Source: Tomocerus qinae
Lineage: Eukaryota; Arthropoda; Collembola; Entomobryomorpha; Tomoceridae
Direction of reading: 5' to 3'
Assembly: GCA_020055645.1 (NCBI GenBank)
Contig: CM034547.1
Coordinates: forward strand, 10,379,513 to 10,443,512
Length of the DNA stretch: 64,000 nt
The notes under the pieces: model-generated
Seen by the model: the letters and a program-made list of their open reading frames with translations, nothing else
Told to the model about the DNA's origin: nothing
The model's database searches: none
Shown: positions 29,078 to 42,043 of the stretch, in pieces
Layout: every line of letters starts with the position of its first letter
Position numbering within the stretch: position 1 is the first letter of the stretch
Program-made: the position numbers and the translations under genes

Positions 29078-30579
29078 TAAAACATTGAAAATGCTAGAAG
29101 TTCAAGTTATGAATGAGCTATAACTATATATTATAACCTCACCTAATGAGGCGCCTCATAATTATCCACTTTTACATCAAAATTTGTAATAGCCAATTTC
29201 GAAATAAAATTATCTATGATACGTTACTGCAAATTCATTTCCACACTGAATCAGAGAATAAAACAATTTTTCCTGAAAAATAGTGAACAAAGACTTTTCT
29301 AAACTATTCAGAAGATACAAGATAGTGAATTGAACAAGTAAGACAATACTATAACAGGCTATTGCTTATCGTATATTCCATTTGACTTGAGTGCAGGACG
29401 AAATTCAAAATACACCAAAAATGGAGGAAAGCGAAGTCCTTACTAGATTTAAATTCTCAATTCTTTGGTTATTATTTGGTTCAGAAGAGTGACATATTGA
29501 CACTGACATACATCAGCATTAATAATACCCATATAGTTCAAATTGAGAATCCTTCGTACACAAAGCCAATGTAGTAACGCACAGTTGATAGATATAAATT
29601 GCGCTAAACAGTAAGTACTTGCTAGTTTTTACTAACTTCAAATTAGAATTAAACAAAAATCAGCTGCTAGATTTTTGAAAGATAATGGCACAAAAATGTG
29701 ACCACTTGTAAGTAACTTGGTTCAAGGTCTTTTAGCATCGTTAATGTAGACAATTAACGAACAGTGTCAACAAGAAAACAGTAAAATCAGAACTCAGCAG
29801 TAGCTTTAAACTGCAAAACCTTTTATATACTTGATTTTATTATAGTTATTTTGTAAAATGTAAGGCAAGCTATCAGCTATAGGGATTGTCTTAGGATTAT
29901 CTCAATATTATCGACATTTATAAGTGCAGGATATAAAAGATCGGTAATATTCGTAAGCAAAGCAATAAATTTTGAAAAGCCTTTATTGAAGTTGTTGTAA
30001 TATCATTACAAAACAATAACACTGATGCTACACACTACACACCTACACTACTAGTAGATAAAGTGCAAACTCAAAGCACCAACCAATACTATTTTTGATT
30101 ATTCTAAATCGGGATTAGTAAGAATTTTATAGTACTTGACGAACTAGCTCTTTGACCATTATTCCAGCAATGTACACAAGTCACCTTAAAATAATTCTTC
30201 TTAAAATCTTTGCATTTTGGTCTTGCGAAAAAATAAAATTTATTTAATAGGACAGAGAGGTGCATAGAGTTGAGTGAGATGAGAGTAGAGGTTACATCGA
30301 TAAGTCTTCAAGTCGTCACTCAAGCTTTAGGCTTTTACCTATATATATACATGTTAATATACTATAGATACTACGCTACATACTAGAAGTACACAACATA
30401 TTACTGCAGAGAAGTACATCAATCAAACACCTTAAAAAATAATTATTATCCTTTGTCAATTTCTTGTCAGTCTTGAATCTTGACTCTCGTGTCCACGCTT
30501 GTGACTGGTTAGTCTAGCCCTCTTGTCAGGGACTAGACAACATTAAGCAAACAAAATTGCGTCGTTTGTACACGATTAC
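29078..30579. other. Intergenic region without recognised genes
   Basis: AT-rich sequence between the Cys-rich protein gene and the DCAF11-like gene. No open frame over 60 codons and no bounded repeat was recognised. The right part should hold the DCAF11 promoter and 5'UTR, but no core promoter element stands out. Confidence 0.4.
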
Positions 30580-33500
30580 ATGGGGTCAAATAGTTCCAGC
30601 AACGGAGGGAGACCAGGAACCCGAGAAAATCAAGGTAGCAATAGCAATAACAGTTCTCCTGGATCTTCGCGTAGATTGTCATCATCATTAGGCTCACATC
30701 CGTCTTCCCTCAGTTCTCATTTCCGCACTCGCAGAGACCAACGTCGGGGTGAAATAATGGATTACGATTCTTCAGAATCTGACTCTGATGCAAACCGTAG
30801 TGCTCAAGATCTCATTTCTGTCTTCCAAATACTTATAAGAAAGTAAGATTATTGTATTGTTATTATGACATTGTGACGAGACAATATTGACGCTTCAACA
30901 AAGGTGCAAATCTTCTGCCTTGACTCAAGGCAGAAGATTGCATTTTTTGTTTTTTTCTATTGTACTTTGTACTCCCAATTCTTAATACGTAGATATAATT
31001 CAATTTAGATTAGAATCTAAGCCTTTTTTTAGTTCAACTGTTGATTGTATCATGCCATCATACTATTTATTAAAATACAATTCAGTGGTTAATAAAATTG
31101 TGTCTAACTTCTAAACCATTTTTGCTCTTATAGTGGACAGATACACATAATGAGTTCCGAAGATGAATCCAGCGATGAAAACTTTTCACACGGAAATAAG
31201 CCAAAAACTCCCAGATCAGACTATGAGGTGGATCCGACCATTATAGAAGTAAGAAAATTAGTTAGACAATTTTATTCAAAGATCACTGACCTAAATGTTC
31301 AGTACCTTGTCAAAATGTGAACATCGTCATTATTAAGAGGTTCGCCTCTTATCTTTGGAAGGGATTTTTCGGTCTGGCTGTGTTTGTAACTACATTTTTC
31401 TCCATGTATGAACAAATTCCACGATAACTTTTGAACAAAGTAAAATTTTTGAATTATGTCTACGGTAGAGAAATCATATTATAATTAACAGAAACACATT
31501 CCCTGGGGAGGTGGGTAACTTAAGTTCTATACATTCTAAAATATCGTGTAATACTTCTTTGAAAGCACATAACTTTTTAAACAACTTTTGTCATACTATA
31601 TCTCCTACCCCCTGTCTATGTCTATATGTGGGTAACTTATGTATCGTTCAAAGTCGTGTAATAGCTCATTAGAAGGAGGACAGCCTGTTATACAATATTT
31701 TCTTCTAACCACTTCTTTTTATTTCTATTCTAACCACTTTTTTTTTTACTTCTAACCACTTTTCATGGTTTATTTATTTAGCCATTTATTTCGACTTCGA
31801 CCCCTTCTTTTGGCTTCTTACTAGTTACTACGTTTTTCGACATTTGAACTGTGTGAACTTATTGCCTACACTCTATGTTACACCACATTTTATTTAACTA
31901 TTGATTGTATTTTTAAAACAGAAAAATGACATCAGTTTGATAATGAGGAATGGGGCAGCTTTGGCTTCAAACAGAAAACGAAGTTTTCCACAATTTCTGG
32001 CGTCCAGAGAGGTACCCGATCAATTATTAATTTATGGACAATTAGACAAATTGATTTATATTCCTTAAAAATGTAAGCGAATCAAACTAATATATCTTTG
32101 ATTTCTTTAGATGGGAAACATATCGACGTTAACTGGTTTTGATAGATCGCATAGAAATTATATGAGTAGCCAATTTCTTCCTAATACTGTTCGAAAAGTT
32201 GCCAATTATGGGTATGAAGAAAATATAATTTTATTTAACAATGATTTATCTAAATTTCTTAATCTATTGATGTGATAGAATACTTCGATTTCAGATAATG
32301 ATTTTCACTACATGTCAATACTTTTTAGTAAAGTTGCATCTCCTATTTGGATATCTATCTTGTACTTTGTACCAAGTCCATTCCTGGACTTACAGTTCAG
32401 TGACGCGTATAGATGGAGATATGGAAAGTTTCGTTTCGAAATTCTTAAGGAGATACAACTTTTCTATAAAAACAGTTGTTATAATACTGCATAATATGGT
32501 AGTCAAAGGTTTAGCGAGTTTAGTCGTCTAGAACCCCTACATGCTAAAATGCGAGAGACGGAATGTAAGGAAATTTTATTTAATTTTTTAGGTACAAAGC
32601 ATTTTGTGGGACTTACTCTAAAAGTGGAGACATTTTCCTTAGTGCATCACAGGGTATAAAAATATTATTTTTGTTTAATTTGGCACTCTGTTACCACTAT
32701 GCTGAGAAATGTAGTGAGTAGTGATGCTTATGAAGTTTGGATGTTGAAGTAAATTAATTATTATTTTATATGAAATCTTTATTAGACCGTGCTATAAGAA
32801 TTTACGACACTACTAAAAATAATTTTAGTAAATTCAAGAAGATAATGGCACGTGACGTAGGGTGGAGTGTATTGGACACTGCTTTCAGTCCTGACGGGCG
32901 GTTTGTCGTGTATTCCAGTTGGTCCGAATGCAGTAAGAATACTTTAAAATCAATCATGTCAATATTCCAAAATGGAACACTTATCTTTAATTAATTTATT
33001 TTTAATCAATTTTTAATTTTGTTTAATGTAGTCCACATCTGTAATATTTACGGAGAAGTGGAAAGACACGAGTCGTTGTGTCTCTGCCCGGATAATCGGC
33101 GTTTCTGTATATTCTCATTAGCCTTTTCAGAAGATGGAAATGAAATTCTTGGTGGAGCTAATGATGGTTTTCTTTACATCTATAATCGTGAGAGCAATCA
33201 GCGAGTGTTAAAAATTGAAGCTCACGATGATGATGTAAATAGTGTGGCCTTCGCTGATAGCTCCTCAAATATACTTTTCAGTGCTGCAGATGACGGACTG
33301 TGCAAGGTTCAAGACAACTTCATTAAAAGTCATACGTTATAGAATGAATTTACAACCCTATTTTTTCAATTGTAGGTATGGGATCGGCGAACCCTGCGTG
33401 AGTCTGACCCAAAGCCTGTGGGAGTTTTAGCTGGACATATTGACGGTATCACTTACATTGATTCGAAAGGAGATGGGCGCTACTTATTGACAAATTCAAA

Positions 33501-34288
33501 AGATCAATCAATTAAGTTATGGGACATGCGAGTGTTTGCTTCTGAATCTGCTATTGCCAACACGAAGCGACTTGTTGCTGATCAGAATTGGGATTATCGT
33601 TGGCAGCGAGTTCCTAAGCGATGTTAGTCTGTCGATTCTATAAGCCTACTTTTCTACTTTTTGAGCTTGAAATATTCTAATGTTTTTTGACATTCAATCA
33701 GAGTTTAAATAAAAGTTTTGTAATTTTTCAATATTTTTACTTACAGTATGTGTGTCAAGAAAGCCATCAGAGGGAGATGTATCTGTGATGACTTACAGGG
33801 GCCATAGTGTTCTCAATACACTAATTAGGTGTCACTTTTCGCCATCTTATTCTACTGGCCAGCGTTATGTGTATACTGGTTGTGCTGCAGGACGAGTCGT
33901 TATTTATGACTTGCTGACAGGGAAAATTGAAAAAATTTTAAAAGGGCATCGTACATGTGTGAGGGACGTTTCATGGCATCCTTACCGTTCGGAAATAGTC
34001 AGCACTTCGGTAATTAGTTTATGTTTTATCTTAATGGAAGCATTAAGTTGAGTTTTTTTGGATTTTAATAAATATTTCGTTAATTATCGGACACAGTGGG
34101 ATAATACTATTGGATTATGGCAATACGAAAGTAACCATTCACTGGAGCCAGATGATGACCTAATGGCGGAAATCGAAGCAAATTCAGATCCACCTCCAAA
34201 AAGAATTAGTCTGAGACGAAGTTCCCGGTTGGCTGAAAAGAATCGACTTCGGGTTCAAACGGATTGTCCCGAAAATCAGGATGAATGA
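30580..34288 (+). CDS. DCAF11: DDB1- and CUL4-associated factor 11-like WD40 protein
   Basis: Predicted substrate receptor of the CUL4-DDB1 ubiquitin ligase. Ten exons (30580-30842, 31134-31248, 31922-32011, 32111-32211, 32592-32653, 32786-32932, 33032-33306, 33376-33622, 33747-34009, 34097-34288) join in frame to about 584 aa; human DCAF11 is about 546. The N-terminal ~90 residues are low-complexity Ser/Asn/Gly. WD40 blades follow with strong DCAF11 signatures: ARDVGWSVLDTAFSPDG, HICNIYGE, GGANDGFLYIYNRESNQR, DDVNSVAFADSSSNILFS, DGITYIDSKGD, SKDQSIKLWDMR, QNWDYRWQ and VRDVSWHPYRSEIVSTS-WDNTIGLWQY. The WDR-type arginines expected at the DDB1 contact are present (for example WDRR at the 33376 exon). 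The C-terminal tail is acidic, then basic (RISLRRSSRLAEKNR). The GGG|GTATGA and similar junctions are assigned by frame. Family assignment is firm; the substrate is unknown. Confidence 0.95.
31320..31800. repeat. Degenerate repeat in DCAF11 intron 2
   Basis: The intron has a perfect AAGAGGttcgCCTCTT hairpin (31335-31350), two diverged copies of a GTGGGTAACTTA...CGTGTAATA block (about 31510 and 31627), and three copies of TTCTAACCACTT within 31706-31760. It looks like a decayed mobile-element fragment. No ends or target duplications can be set. Confidence 0.4.
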
Positions 34289-35864
34289 TGTGATATGATC
34301 GATACTACAATGATAGCTAGCGTTAATGGTATATTGCAAATTTTTGGTGCTTAAATTTATCGTAAAATTAACTAATAACAGATTCAGGCTATTCAAATGA
34401 ATTCATAGGTCAAGTCATCCATTATTTATAGCTGTTAAAAATACATCTTTAAAGATTCCCTTGTTCTTAGTTCTTAATCCATTCATTGCTAATTAATTAA
34501 AATACGGTTATTGCTTATATGATTTACTAATTCCATATAATCATTTATATGATAAATAACAAATCTATAGACTTTCACCTAACATTGTATTTACATGTAG
34601 CAGAAAAAAATTGTTTAACTTGAATAATCTAATTAAATTTCCTTCCATGTGCCTTGAATATTAATGTTGACAAAGAATTTCCAACCATAAAAAGTCATAA
34701 TTTTTACTTCCGAATAACCCCTGCTTAAACTGACCTTCACTAAATCAATTTATTGTAAGGTAATATAATTGTAAAATTGTAAGTATGTAAGTAAGCCTTC
34801 TCCCTCGTTATCAACAGAATACAAGCAATAAGAAAAATATATTTTACTTTTTACTTCGTTTAAAACTTTGTTCCGGTTAAGTTATCGAAAACGATACAAA
34901 AATGCTTGTGCATTAGTTGTGACTAATTTATTACTCTTATTATTGTGTTACAGGTTATAATACGATTATACTTAGTATACTTAATTGTTAATTCATATGC
35001 TAGCGGGCTTTGCAAAACCGTTTTGTTTGACTACTTATTTTAGTTTGATAAAAATGAATTTGATAGTCAAAAAAGCCTTGCCTTAGTCTAAAAGATGATT
35101 ATACCTTTGATTACGTTATACGCACATGTAAAATACATGAGTAGGAATTGCTAATACTCGACCATAATTTAATAGTCTCCTTTATAGTAAAATCCGATGC
35201 GTCACAAAAGTCGCATTATTATATAGTAAATTAACGATTAAATGGTTAAGAAACTTGACGGAGTTCTTAACACATTAAGTATGCGAAGGATTTATTGCTG
35301 ATGGCCGCTGTAAATACCTATTATTTCTAAGATAGCTAGTATTATGATTATATGTAAAAATATCGTATTTAAACTACATAATCTGTAATTGCTATTAAAA
35401 ATGCCTTAGTTTATTATAATGTTTTGGGCAAGATAACGTACTATGTACACTTGGTATGCAATGTGCATACCTAATACTTGTAATATGAGTTATACGCGTT
35501 AGATTATTTAACTTGCAGGTTTATTATAATCTTAACTATATATTCTTACAAGATAACTCGACTTTCTTGAAGAAAAATACGACTTAATTCATGACATCAA
35601 ATCAAGATGAACTGTTAAAAAATAATAGTGATACGATGAAACGAATACTATATCCACAATTTATTTCTGAAGATCAACCAATGGAAAAAATTGCAGTTAC
35701 CTCATTTTTCAATGTCATTCTTTATTGTATAAATATAGAATACTTAAGATTATAGTTGCAGTAGTTATAATAATGGCTAAGATTTTTTTTCTTTAAGTGC
35801 AAATGTGTTACAAATTAATTTCGAAAGACAAAGTGTATTGTCCTTTTATCTAAAGGTGATCCCC
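34289..35864. other. DCAF11 3' flank, no gene recognised
   Basis: AT-rich DNA between the DCAF11 stop and the first large hairpin. It presumably holds the DCAF11 3'UTR. No open frame worth reporting and no clear AATAAA close to the stop were found. Confidence 0.4.
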
Positions 35865-36174
35865 ATCTAAAAGACACATTACATAGAAAGGATACAGCAG
35901 AAAATTTGCACAGCAGGTATCTGTAACCAATACATTTCTATGGTAATTGCCATTTTTCGTCGTTTAACATGTGAAGGTTCTGTCCGCCCGAACTGGCTCG
36001 TGATGATCGCCTAGTGATGATATCCAAATCCCTTTTACACGAGCCAGTTCGGGCGGACAGAACCTTCACATGTTAAACGACGAAAAATGGCAATTACCAT
36101 AGAAATGTATTGGTTACAGATACCTCCTGTGCAAATTTTTTGTTGTATCCTTTCTATGCTATGTGCTATTAGAT
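35865..36174. mobile_element. Foldback element A: 121-bp near-perfect inverted arms
   Basis: Arm 35882-36002 is the reverse complement of 36038-36158 with three mismatches in 121 positions, around a 35-bp loop. Weaker complementarity (ATCTAA.AG / CT.TTAGAT) continues outward to about 35865 and 36174. There is no coding capacity. The high arm identity means recent origin or ongoing correction. A transcript crossing it would fold into a long dsRNA hairpin. Classed as a foldback or MITE-like non-autonomous element; a clear target-site duplication was not found. Confidence 0.85.
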
Positions 36175-36289
36175 ACGATCAATCTTATCGTGAAACCATT
36201 ATATTAAACTTTAAAAAATTATGTTAAGGTTACACTTTGGCCCTGCATAGCAACCACAGGGGACTATCAAAATGCATGTTAAAAAATCT

Positions 36290-36611
36290 TTTACATCGAC
36301 TATTATAACTTCCGGAGGATCAGTCTGATTTTTATGGAACCTACATTTTTGGAACCGTGGACTATCAAGGAACAAAAGTTACCATTCGGAATTTTGATAT
36401 AGTTGCTTTAAATGGACCAAAAACATCAACGTTTTATAAAAAACTAAAAATGACTCATTTTTTTGGGAATTTGATTTTTTTAAATGCATTTAAAACAACT
36501 ATATCAAAATTCCGAATGGTAACTTTTGTTCCTTGATAGTCCACGGTTCCAAAAATGTAGGTCCCATAAAAATCAGACTGATCCTCCGGAAGTTATAACA
36601 GTCGATGTAAA
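36290..36611. mobile_element. Foldback element B: 125-bp near-perfect inverted arms
   Basis: Arm 36290-36414 is the reverse complement of 36487-36611 with three mismatches in 125 positions, around a 72-bp loop. Its sequence is unrelated to element A, which ends about 115 bp upstream. Outer ends read TTTACATCGAC...GTCGATGTAAA. No coding capacity and no certain target-site duplication. A second long hairpin so close to the first is notable. Confidence 0.85.
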
Positions 36612-38748
36612 GATATTATGATGAATTTTAAATGCATGGAGGTTGACCCGAATTGCTGATGATGGAATACCGAGGGCATAAGTCAATGCAATTCCAAAAA
36701 ATTAGTTTCTAGGAAACGGGGAAGTGTATTATATTATAAAGATTTCTATACTGACTTGTATAGTAGCATTTCCACCTGTCGTCATTGGCAATGTTATTAC
36801 AAATACTTTAGTACAAAATCTTTTTTGTTTGCATCTTGCTTCAATGCATTCATACTTGTAAGTTTAAGTTATAACCATGGTTGTTATAACTACTATCAAA
36901 GATGTCTATTGTCCATGTGACATAAACGGCCATCAAGTACAAGCATTGACACCGTAGTCATAGTGATATAGTACTAACCAAAGTACTAACCAATAGATTT
37001 ACAAATATTATACCATAAGACGGCCGTTTATGCCGCATGGAATTCATTTTGTTATTGACTTGATAGCATCTTGTTTATCAATATTGCACTGCCAAAACTT
37101 CCCCTTGAGGTAGTGGAATGGCCGGGTAGGTTAACTATGGGGTTTCGGATGTGACAATTGACGGGTTAAATTTTGGAAATTATATTTTTTTCGTTAGCAA
37201 CCAACGTAAACAGCGTCCTTAAATTACAGTATTGACAAATACATTTATGAAAAATCGCTACATAAAATTCTTCTTGTATGCAAAACTTTTTGTAATGCAT
37301 AATACCTGTAGACTAGGATAGATATCCGTCTGGAAGGGATATTATGACTCTTTCAGCCCCCAACCCACCGACTTTCATTGCCGACCATTTCAGTTGCGTA
37401 CCGTATGATTCTCAATTTTACAATATACATACATTTGCATCGGAGATATGTGTGGTCGGGTTAATCCCATTAAGAAGTTCACGTTAAAACACCAGTTATC
37501 ACGTAATAGGGAAGCCATAGGTTTTCTGGCTCGACAGCTATGTTTGCATTTAAATATCTCTGGTTCTGCATGACGGACTAAATCTAATAAGGTGAAAAAT
37601 ATCCGATTAAGTACGTCAAGTACGTCTCCAGTCCCAACTACCAAAAGTCAGGACATGCAATTCTAAAAGGAATTTTTCTTCACGCGCATACCTAAAAGTT
37701 TCCATTTGTGGTCATTTGTCATTTGAGTATAATGCTACAAAAAGCGTAAAATGAACGAAACTACATAAAAAAGTCTGCTAAAATCGATAAATACTTCCCT
37801 TGAGATTGGAATTCCTACAGGCTTTTCCTTATTGTACAAACATTTCTACTATCCTACACTTGAAGAACTGACGATAATGTAACTGACGTACAATTGTAGG
37901 CGAAATGCTTTTCTAAGTTTATATGGCTTCAACTAGTAATTCAATTTCTTTTGACTTATATCATTTGTATAGGAATTTCCATGCAAAGTAGAGAAGGCAT
38001 GTAGCACCGTTACACACCGCGACACCGAGTCAGTGTAATACCTGTTTAGTATATGTAAATCATATGGTAATCATTCGTAATACTGAAACCAGAAGAATTC
38101 AGCATTAATGTCAATAGTCGCTGTGCAGCCAGGTGTGTAACTGCATACAAGTTTCTTAATGATTCTTACATGATGGAACCGAAACTGCCAAAACTCGTGT
38201 ACAAATGTTGGGGGAAGGTATCCTGACTAGTACTTGTCGAAACAGTATCAGATTTGTCTTGGTCATAACCATCCAAAATCCCAACCTGTGAAATGTTTAT
38301 TTCATTCATGACGACTGCAAAGTGAAGCAAGTATTCTTTACTTCTGTTTTGGTATAAATATTATTTATACCTTACAAATTAATTTCGACTCATTTAGCTT
38401 TTACAAGCCAATAGAGGATCTAGGTATCAGTATCATTGTTTTGAAATACTCAACTAAAACCCAATTAAATATCTCATAAAATCTCAAAAATAATAATTAG
38501 ATAGTTGTCATCAGTTGGATTACATGAAATTCATCATTTTATGAATTTTATTATTCAAATAAGTAAAACAAAAATATTTGTTTTTGCTGTTAAATTAAGC
38601 TTGAATTTGTAATTTTGTTGTGCATAATATCTCCACAAAATTGTACAGTTTCTTCCAAAACAGGCCTTTTAAAGGGCCCTGCCATTTCAAAATTCCACAT
38701 CTTTTTAACTCTTTGCCGAAATTCAAGTTCGGTTCTTACAGGAAGAAA
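36612..38748. other. Intergenic region upstream of tan
   Basis: No gene recognised. A minus-strand open frame (37390-37644) lies in a patch of higher GC and looks slightly protein-like, but it has no recognised domain and no ATG. The tan 5'UTR or a leading non-coding exon may end at the acceptor-like TTCTTACAG just before the tan ATG. Confidence 0.4.
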
Positions 38749-40315
38749 ATGAATAAACCTGAGGAGATTGAGTGTCAGCGACTCAACCAAATACCAATAA
38801 TCTACGTCCGTGGAACCCATCACGTAGTGGGCTACACAATTGTAAGACAAAAGTGCATTTTCATTAAGTATAATATTAATCTAAAAGTTAAAATAGTTAA
38901 ATCATATATCTATTTCAACGCAGGGTCGTCAGTTTAAGAATTTAATCGAGAATTTGTTGTCAAGATGGGAATATTTCAACAAAATCCTTGTGCCATTGTA
39001 CTTGTCTACTGAGGGAAAGAAAATCTACGATGACTGCTTAGCTCTTTGCACAGAGCGATTTCCTCAGTATATCAAAGAATTGGAAGGAATGGCCACAGGG
39101 GCTCAAGTTCCGTTCTACAAAGTACATCTATAATGAAAAAATATACACTATATTGAGTTCAGATTTGTTTACTTTATGATAACTAATACGCTCTTGTCAA
39201 TGCTTTCGACAGTTGTTCTTACTCCATATCGATTCTCTCATTGCCCCACTGGATGCAGAAGACAAGTTCTTTAAGAAAAAAGGAGAAACTGGTTGTACAA
39301 CCGTGATGTGCAATAATGATGATGTTATTATCGGTCACACCGAAGATGCATGCCCCGAGTTCCTAAATAACATTTACATAGTGTCTGCTGAAATTATTGG
39401 GGAGAATGATGAAAAATTAGAAAAGTTTACTACTTTAACCTACGCCGGACACTTGCCTGGATACACTATGGGCTTTAATGAACATGGATTGGTTTATACT
39501 GTCAACACTATTTTTCCTAAAGAAACTTTTGCAAAGAAAACACGTAATTTAACATTCCATAATTTTCCTTGAATTTTGGTGTCTCGATTGCCCATCTAAA
39601 CTCATTTATCCTTTTTAAAACAGCTAGAACATTTCTGGCAAGAGCAATTTTGGCAGCATCTAATTTTGAACAAGTAATTGAAATTGTTCAAGACGCTGGC
39701 CATGGAGTTTCTGATGGGTTTTGCCTCAATATTCATTTCGCTAAGCAAGATGGTTGCCCTGTTCTTCATAACGTTGAAATAGGTCCGAATTCTTCCCAGG
39801 ATGAAAAATGTGAATCGGAATTGAGTGTCCTTACTCTTACTCACGGAGAAAATCACATTCATTGTAACAAGTAAGAATGAACACTAACTAACCGTACATT
39901 GAATACAAGGTGTCAGGTGATTTATGTGAGTGTTTTTCAGATACCTGAGGTTAAAAATTCCAGAACAGGCAGGGGTGGGATTTGAAAGTAGTACACACCG
40001 ACACAAAGCGATTGGGAGACATTTAAAACCAAATAGTTTGGAAAGAATCAAGGAAATTTTGAGTGACGAAAGTGATGCTGAATATCCAGTATTTCGGTGT
40101 GGATCTAATAAACCGGATTTCATTAAAACCGTTGCTGTCGGTGAGCATAAATAGTTTGTTAATTAATCAAATACCAAGCTGTACAAATTGCAGTAGAAAA
40201 TACTTTTATTTACTATATTATAGGAATTTTTGACGTTGGAAATCGACAATGGATGTTATACGCTGAACAACCAACAAAATCAGCTCCGATTGCAGTTTTG
40301 CCTCTTGACTTTTAG
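38749..40315 (+). CDS. tan: Tan: beta-alanyl-amine (NBAD / carcinine) hydrolase
   Basis: N-terminal-nucleophile hydrolase of the acyl-CoA:6-aminopenicillanic acid acyltransferase family (peptidase C45). In Drosophila, Tan splits N-beta-alanyl-dopamine and carcinine, acting in cuticle pigmentation and histamine recycling in photoreceptors. Six exons (38749-38841, 38924-39121, 39213-39543, 39624-39870, 39941-40140, 40224-40315) give 386 aa; Drosophila Tan is 387. Diagnostic stretches are IPIIYVRGTHHVVGYTI at the N-terminus, TGCTTVM with the predicted autocatalytic cleavage between Gly124 and Cys125, IIGHTEDACPE, and YAGHLPGYTMGFNEHGLVYT. The order TPRTFLARAILAASN also matches. All parts expected for an active enzyme are present. 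The upstream in-frame TTG at 38620 is not used as a start. AATAAA at 40617 is a likely polyadenylation signal. Confidence 0.93.
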
Positions 40316-41245
40316 CTGAAAAGCTGGATTCGTATTCATACTGACTTGTTATTTTTCATTCCCATTTTTCTAATTTATTTACCATTCACGGATAATTGCA
40401 AGTAGCTATTGTTGTTAACTATTCCTACCGAGTAGTCTAATAATTACAAATTTTCGAAGTACCTATAGTCGTTGAAAAAATTATTCAAAAGCTTTCTTAA
40501 AAATTCATTTGCTTATCATGCTGTATAATTGTTAACGATAAGGTATATAGGGATTGTTATTAAAGTGTAGCAATTCTTAGTTAAATCATCCAAAATACGT
40601 ATGACTAAACTAATCAAATAAAGCTCATTGAAAATCTTTTTACTATTTATGCAGCATCGACTATCAGAGTTCATACTCATTTCAGATTCTAAAGCTCTGT
40701 AAATAAGGTTTTGTGAAACAGTTGAGTCATATCTGTATCTTCTAAGAAAGTGGTCTTTATAGTCTTTAGACCTCCTTAAGCTCACATACTTATATAAATA
40801 TGTCTCGATGCTTTACTTATTTCCAGGCAAGGAATGTTATGGGTGAATGTTCATGGAGATAATATTCATCTTAGTACAAGAGTACAATATACACATTACA
40901 CAACTAACTTCTCAGCTCCAAACCTATCCAATTCATAGTGCATAGAGCATGTAAACTTTTGAACAAGATTATTTTTAATGTTTTACCAGGATGTACCTAT
41001 TCTGTCTCTATAATATAAATTGTGTAGCCATTGTGCTGTATGACTCAGCCACAAGGGCTAAACCAATCCCTTCTTGACTACATTCCCTTCACCTTCTGTT
41101 TTGATGTCACCAAATTATTGAATATAGAGGACTGTCAGTTTGTACTGCATCTTCAGTTTTAGTCAAAACGTTCCCAGGAACTTTTCGAATTCGAGTTACA
41201 AATTAATTACCTAGGAAGAATTATCTGTTCTTGTATTTATTGAAA
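40316..41245. other. Spacer between tan and the FAMeT-domain gene
   Basis: It holds the tan 3'UTR (AATAAA at 40617-40622) and the presumed promoter of the next gene. No coding exon or bounded repeat seen. Confidence 0.4.
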
Positions 41246-42043
41246 ATGGCCCACCAGTCAATTGGAATCATATTATTTTCCATAATTATTGTCCAGGCAA
41301 GTGGCTCCTTGAAAATTCTTCTCGACAAAACGGAAGACTTGTTCATTTCATGGAGATTAGAAGGCGACTATCTTTACTACACGAATGGAGCCCAGTTGAA
41401 TACGATCTCGAATCAACTCCCTAAAGATTTCAGATTTCCGTCATATGAATCCACTATCGGTATTTGGGCTATTTTGCCCACGGGTGACAATAATGTCGAA
41501 GTTAATGGGACAGCCAACAATACCATCATAACTAAAGTTTTATTCAGTTATAGATCTTCAGCTCAGTTATTCTCATCCGTTTCTGTCAAATATAACTTAC
41601 GAGGCTCAGGTGCAAAAATATTCGTCAAAACATCTGAAAATGGAAAAGATCTATATGAAATTTTTTCTGACCCTGATAGACCTTTATATGAATGGGTGAC
41701 TGTAAATGTTCCATTTGATGGAAGTGGCCAAGTAAGTAAAAATAATATTATTTCCTTTGATTTATTTCTTTCGAACTTTCATTGCATTAATTAGTAAAAA
41801 GTCTTTGTTTCATTCATTAACAATATCGTGCATATGTTTTAGTTCTACATTGACGCAGAAGTAAAAGGAGCTGGAGATTACATACTCATCGACCGCATCG
41901 AAGGATTTTACATGGAATCAACGACAAGCACTCTACGTCCAAAGACCTCCACGCCAAAACCTCTTCCCTATAATTCCGTCGGCAGAATTTCTCAAAATAT
42001 TTTCCTCCTGTTGCATGCTATTTCTTGCTTATATTTGTTATAA
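41246..42043 (+). CDS. Secreted farnesoic acid O-methyltransferase-domain (FAMeT-like) protein
   Basis: Exons 41246-41731 and 41843-42043 (phase 0) give 228 aa. The ATG at 41246 (MAHQSIGIILFSIIIVQA) starts a signal peptide. The body contains the small beta-rich domain annotated as methyltransferase FA / FAMeT in arthropods: YLYYTNGAQLNTI, STIGIWAILPTGDNNVEV, then a second half ending YILIDRIEGFYME. A Thr/Ser/Pro-rich stalk (STTSTLRPKTSTPKPLP) leads to a hydrophobic C-terminus (IFLLLHAISCLYLL), which suggests a GPI-anchor signal or membrane tether. Despite the name, this family's methyltransferase activity is doubtful; I assign the domain, not a reaction. AATAAA at 42402 may end the transcript. 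Confidence 0.85.

Noticed and set aside
37390-37644. 84-codon minus-strand frame in a higher-GC patch upstream of tan
   Set aside because: No ATG start, no recognised motif and no neighbouring exon. It could be a repeat remnant.
40516-40785. Minus-strand 89-codon frame after tan
   Set aside because: Lies in tan 3'UTR territory, has no domain, and its composition matches noncoding neighbours.
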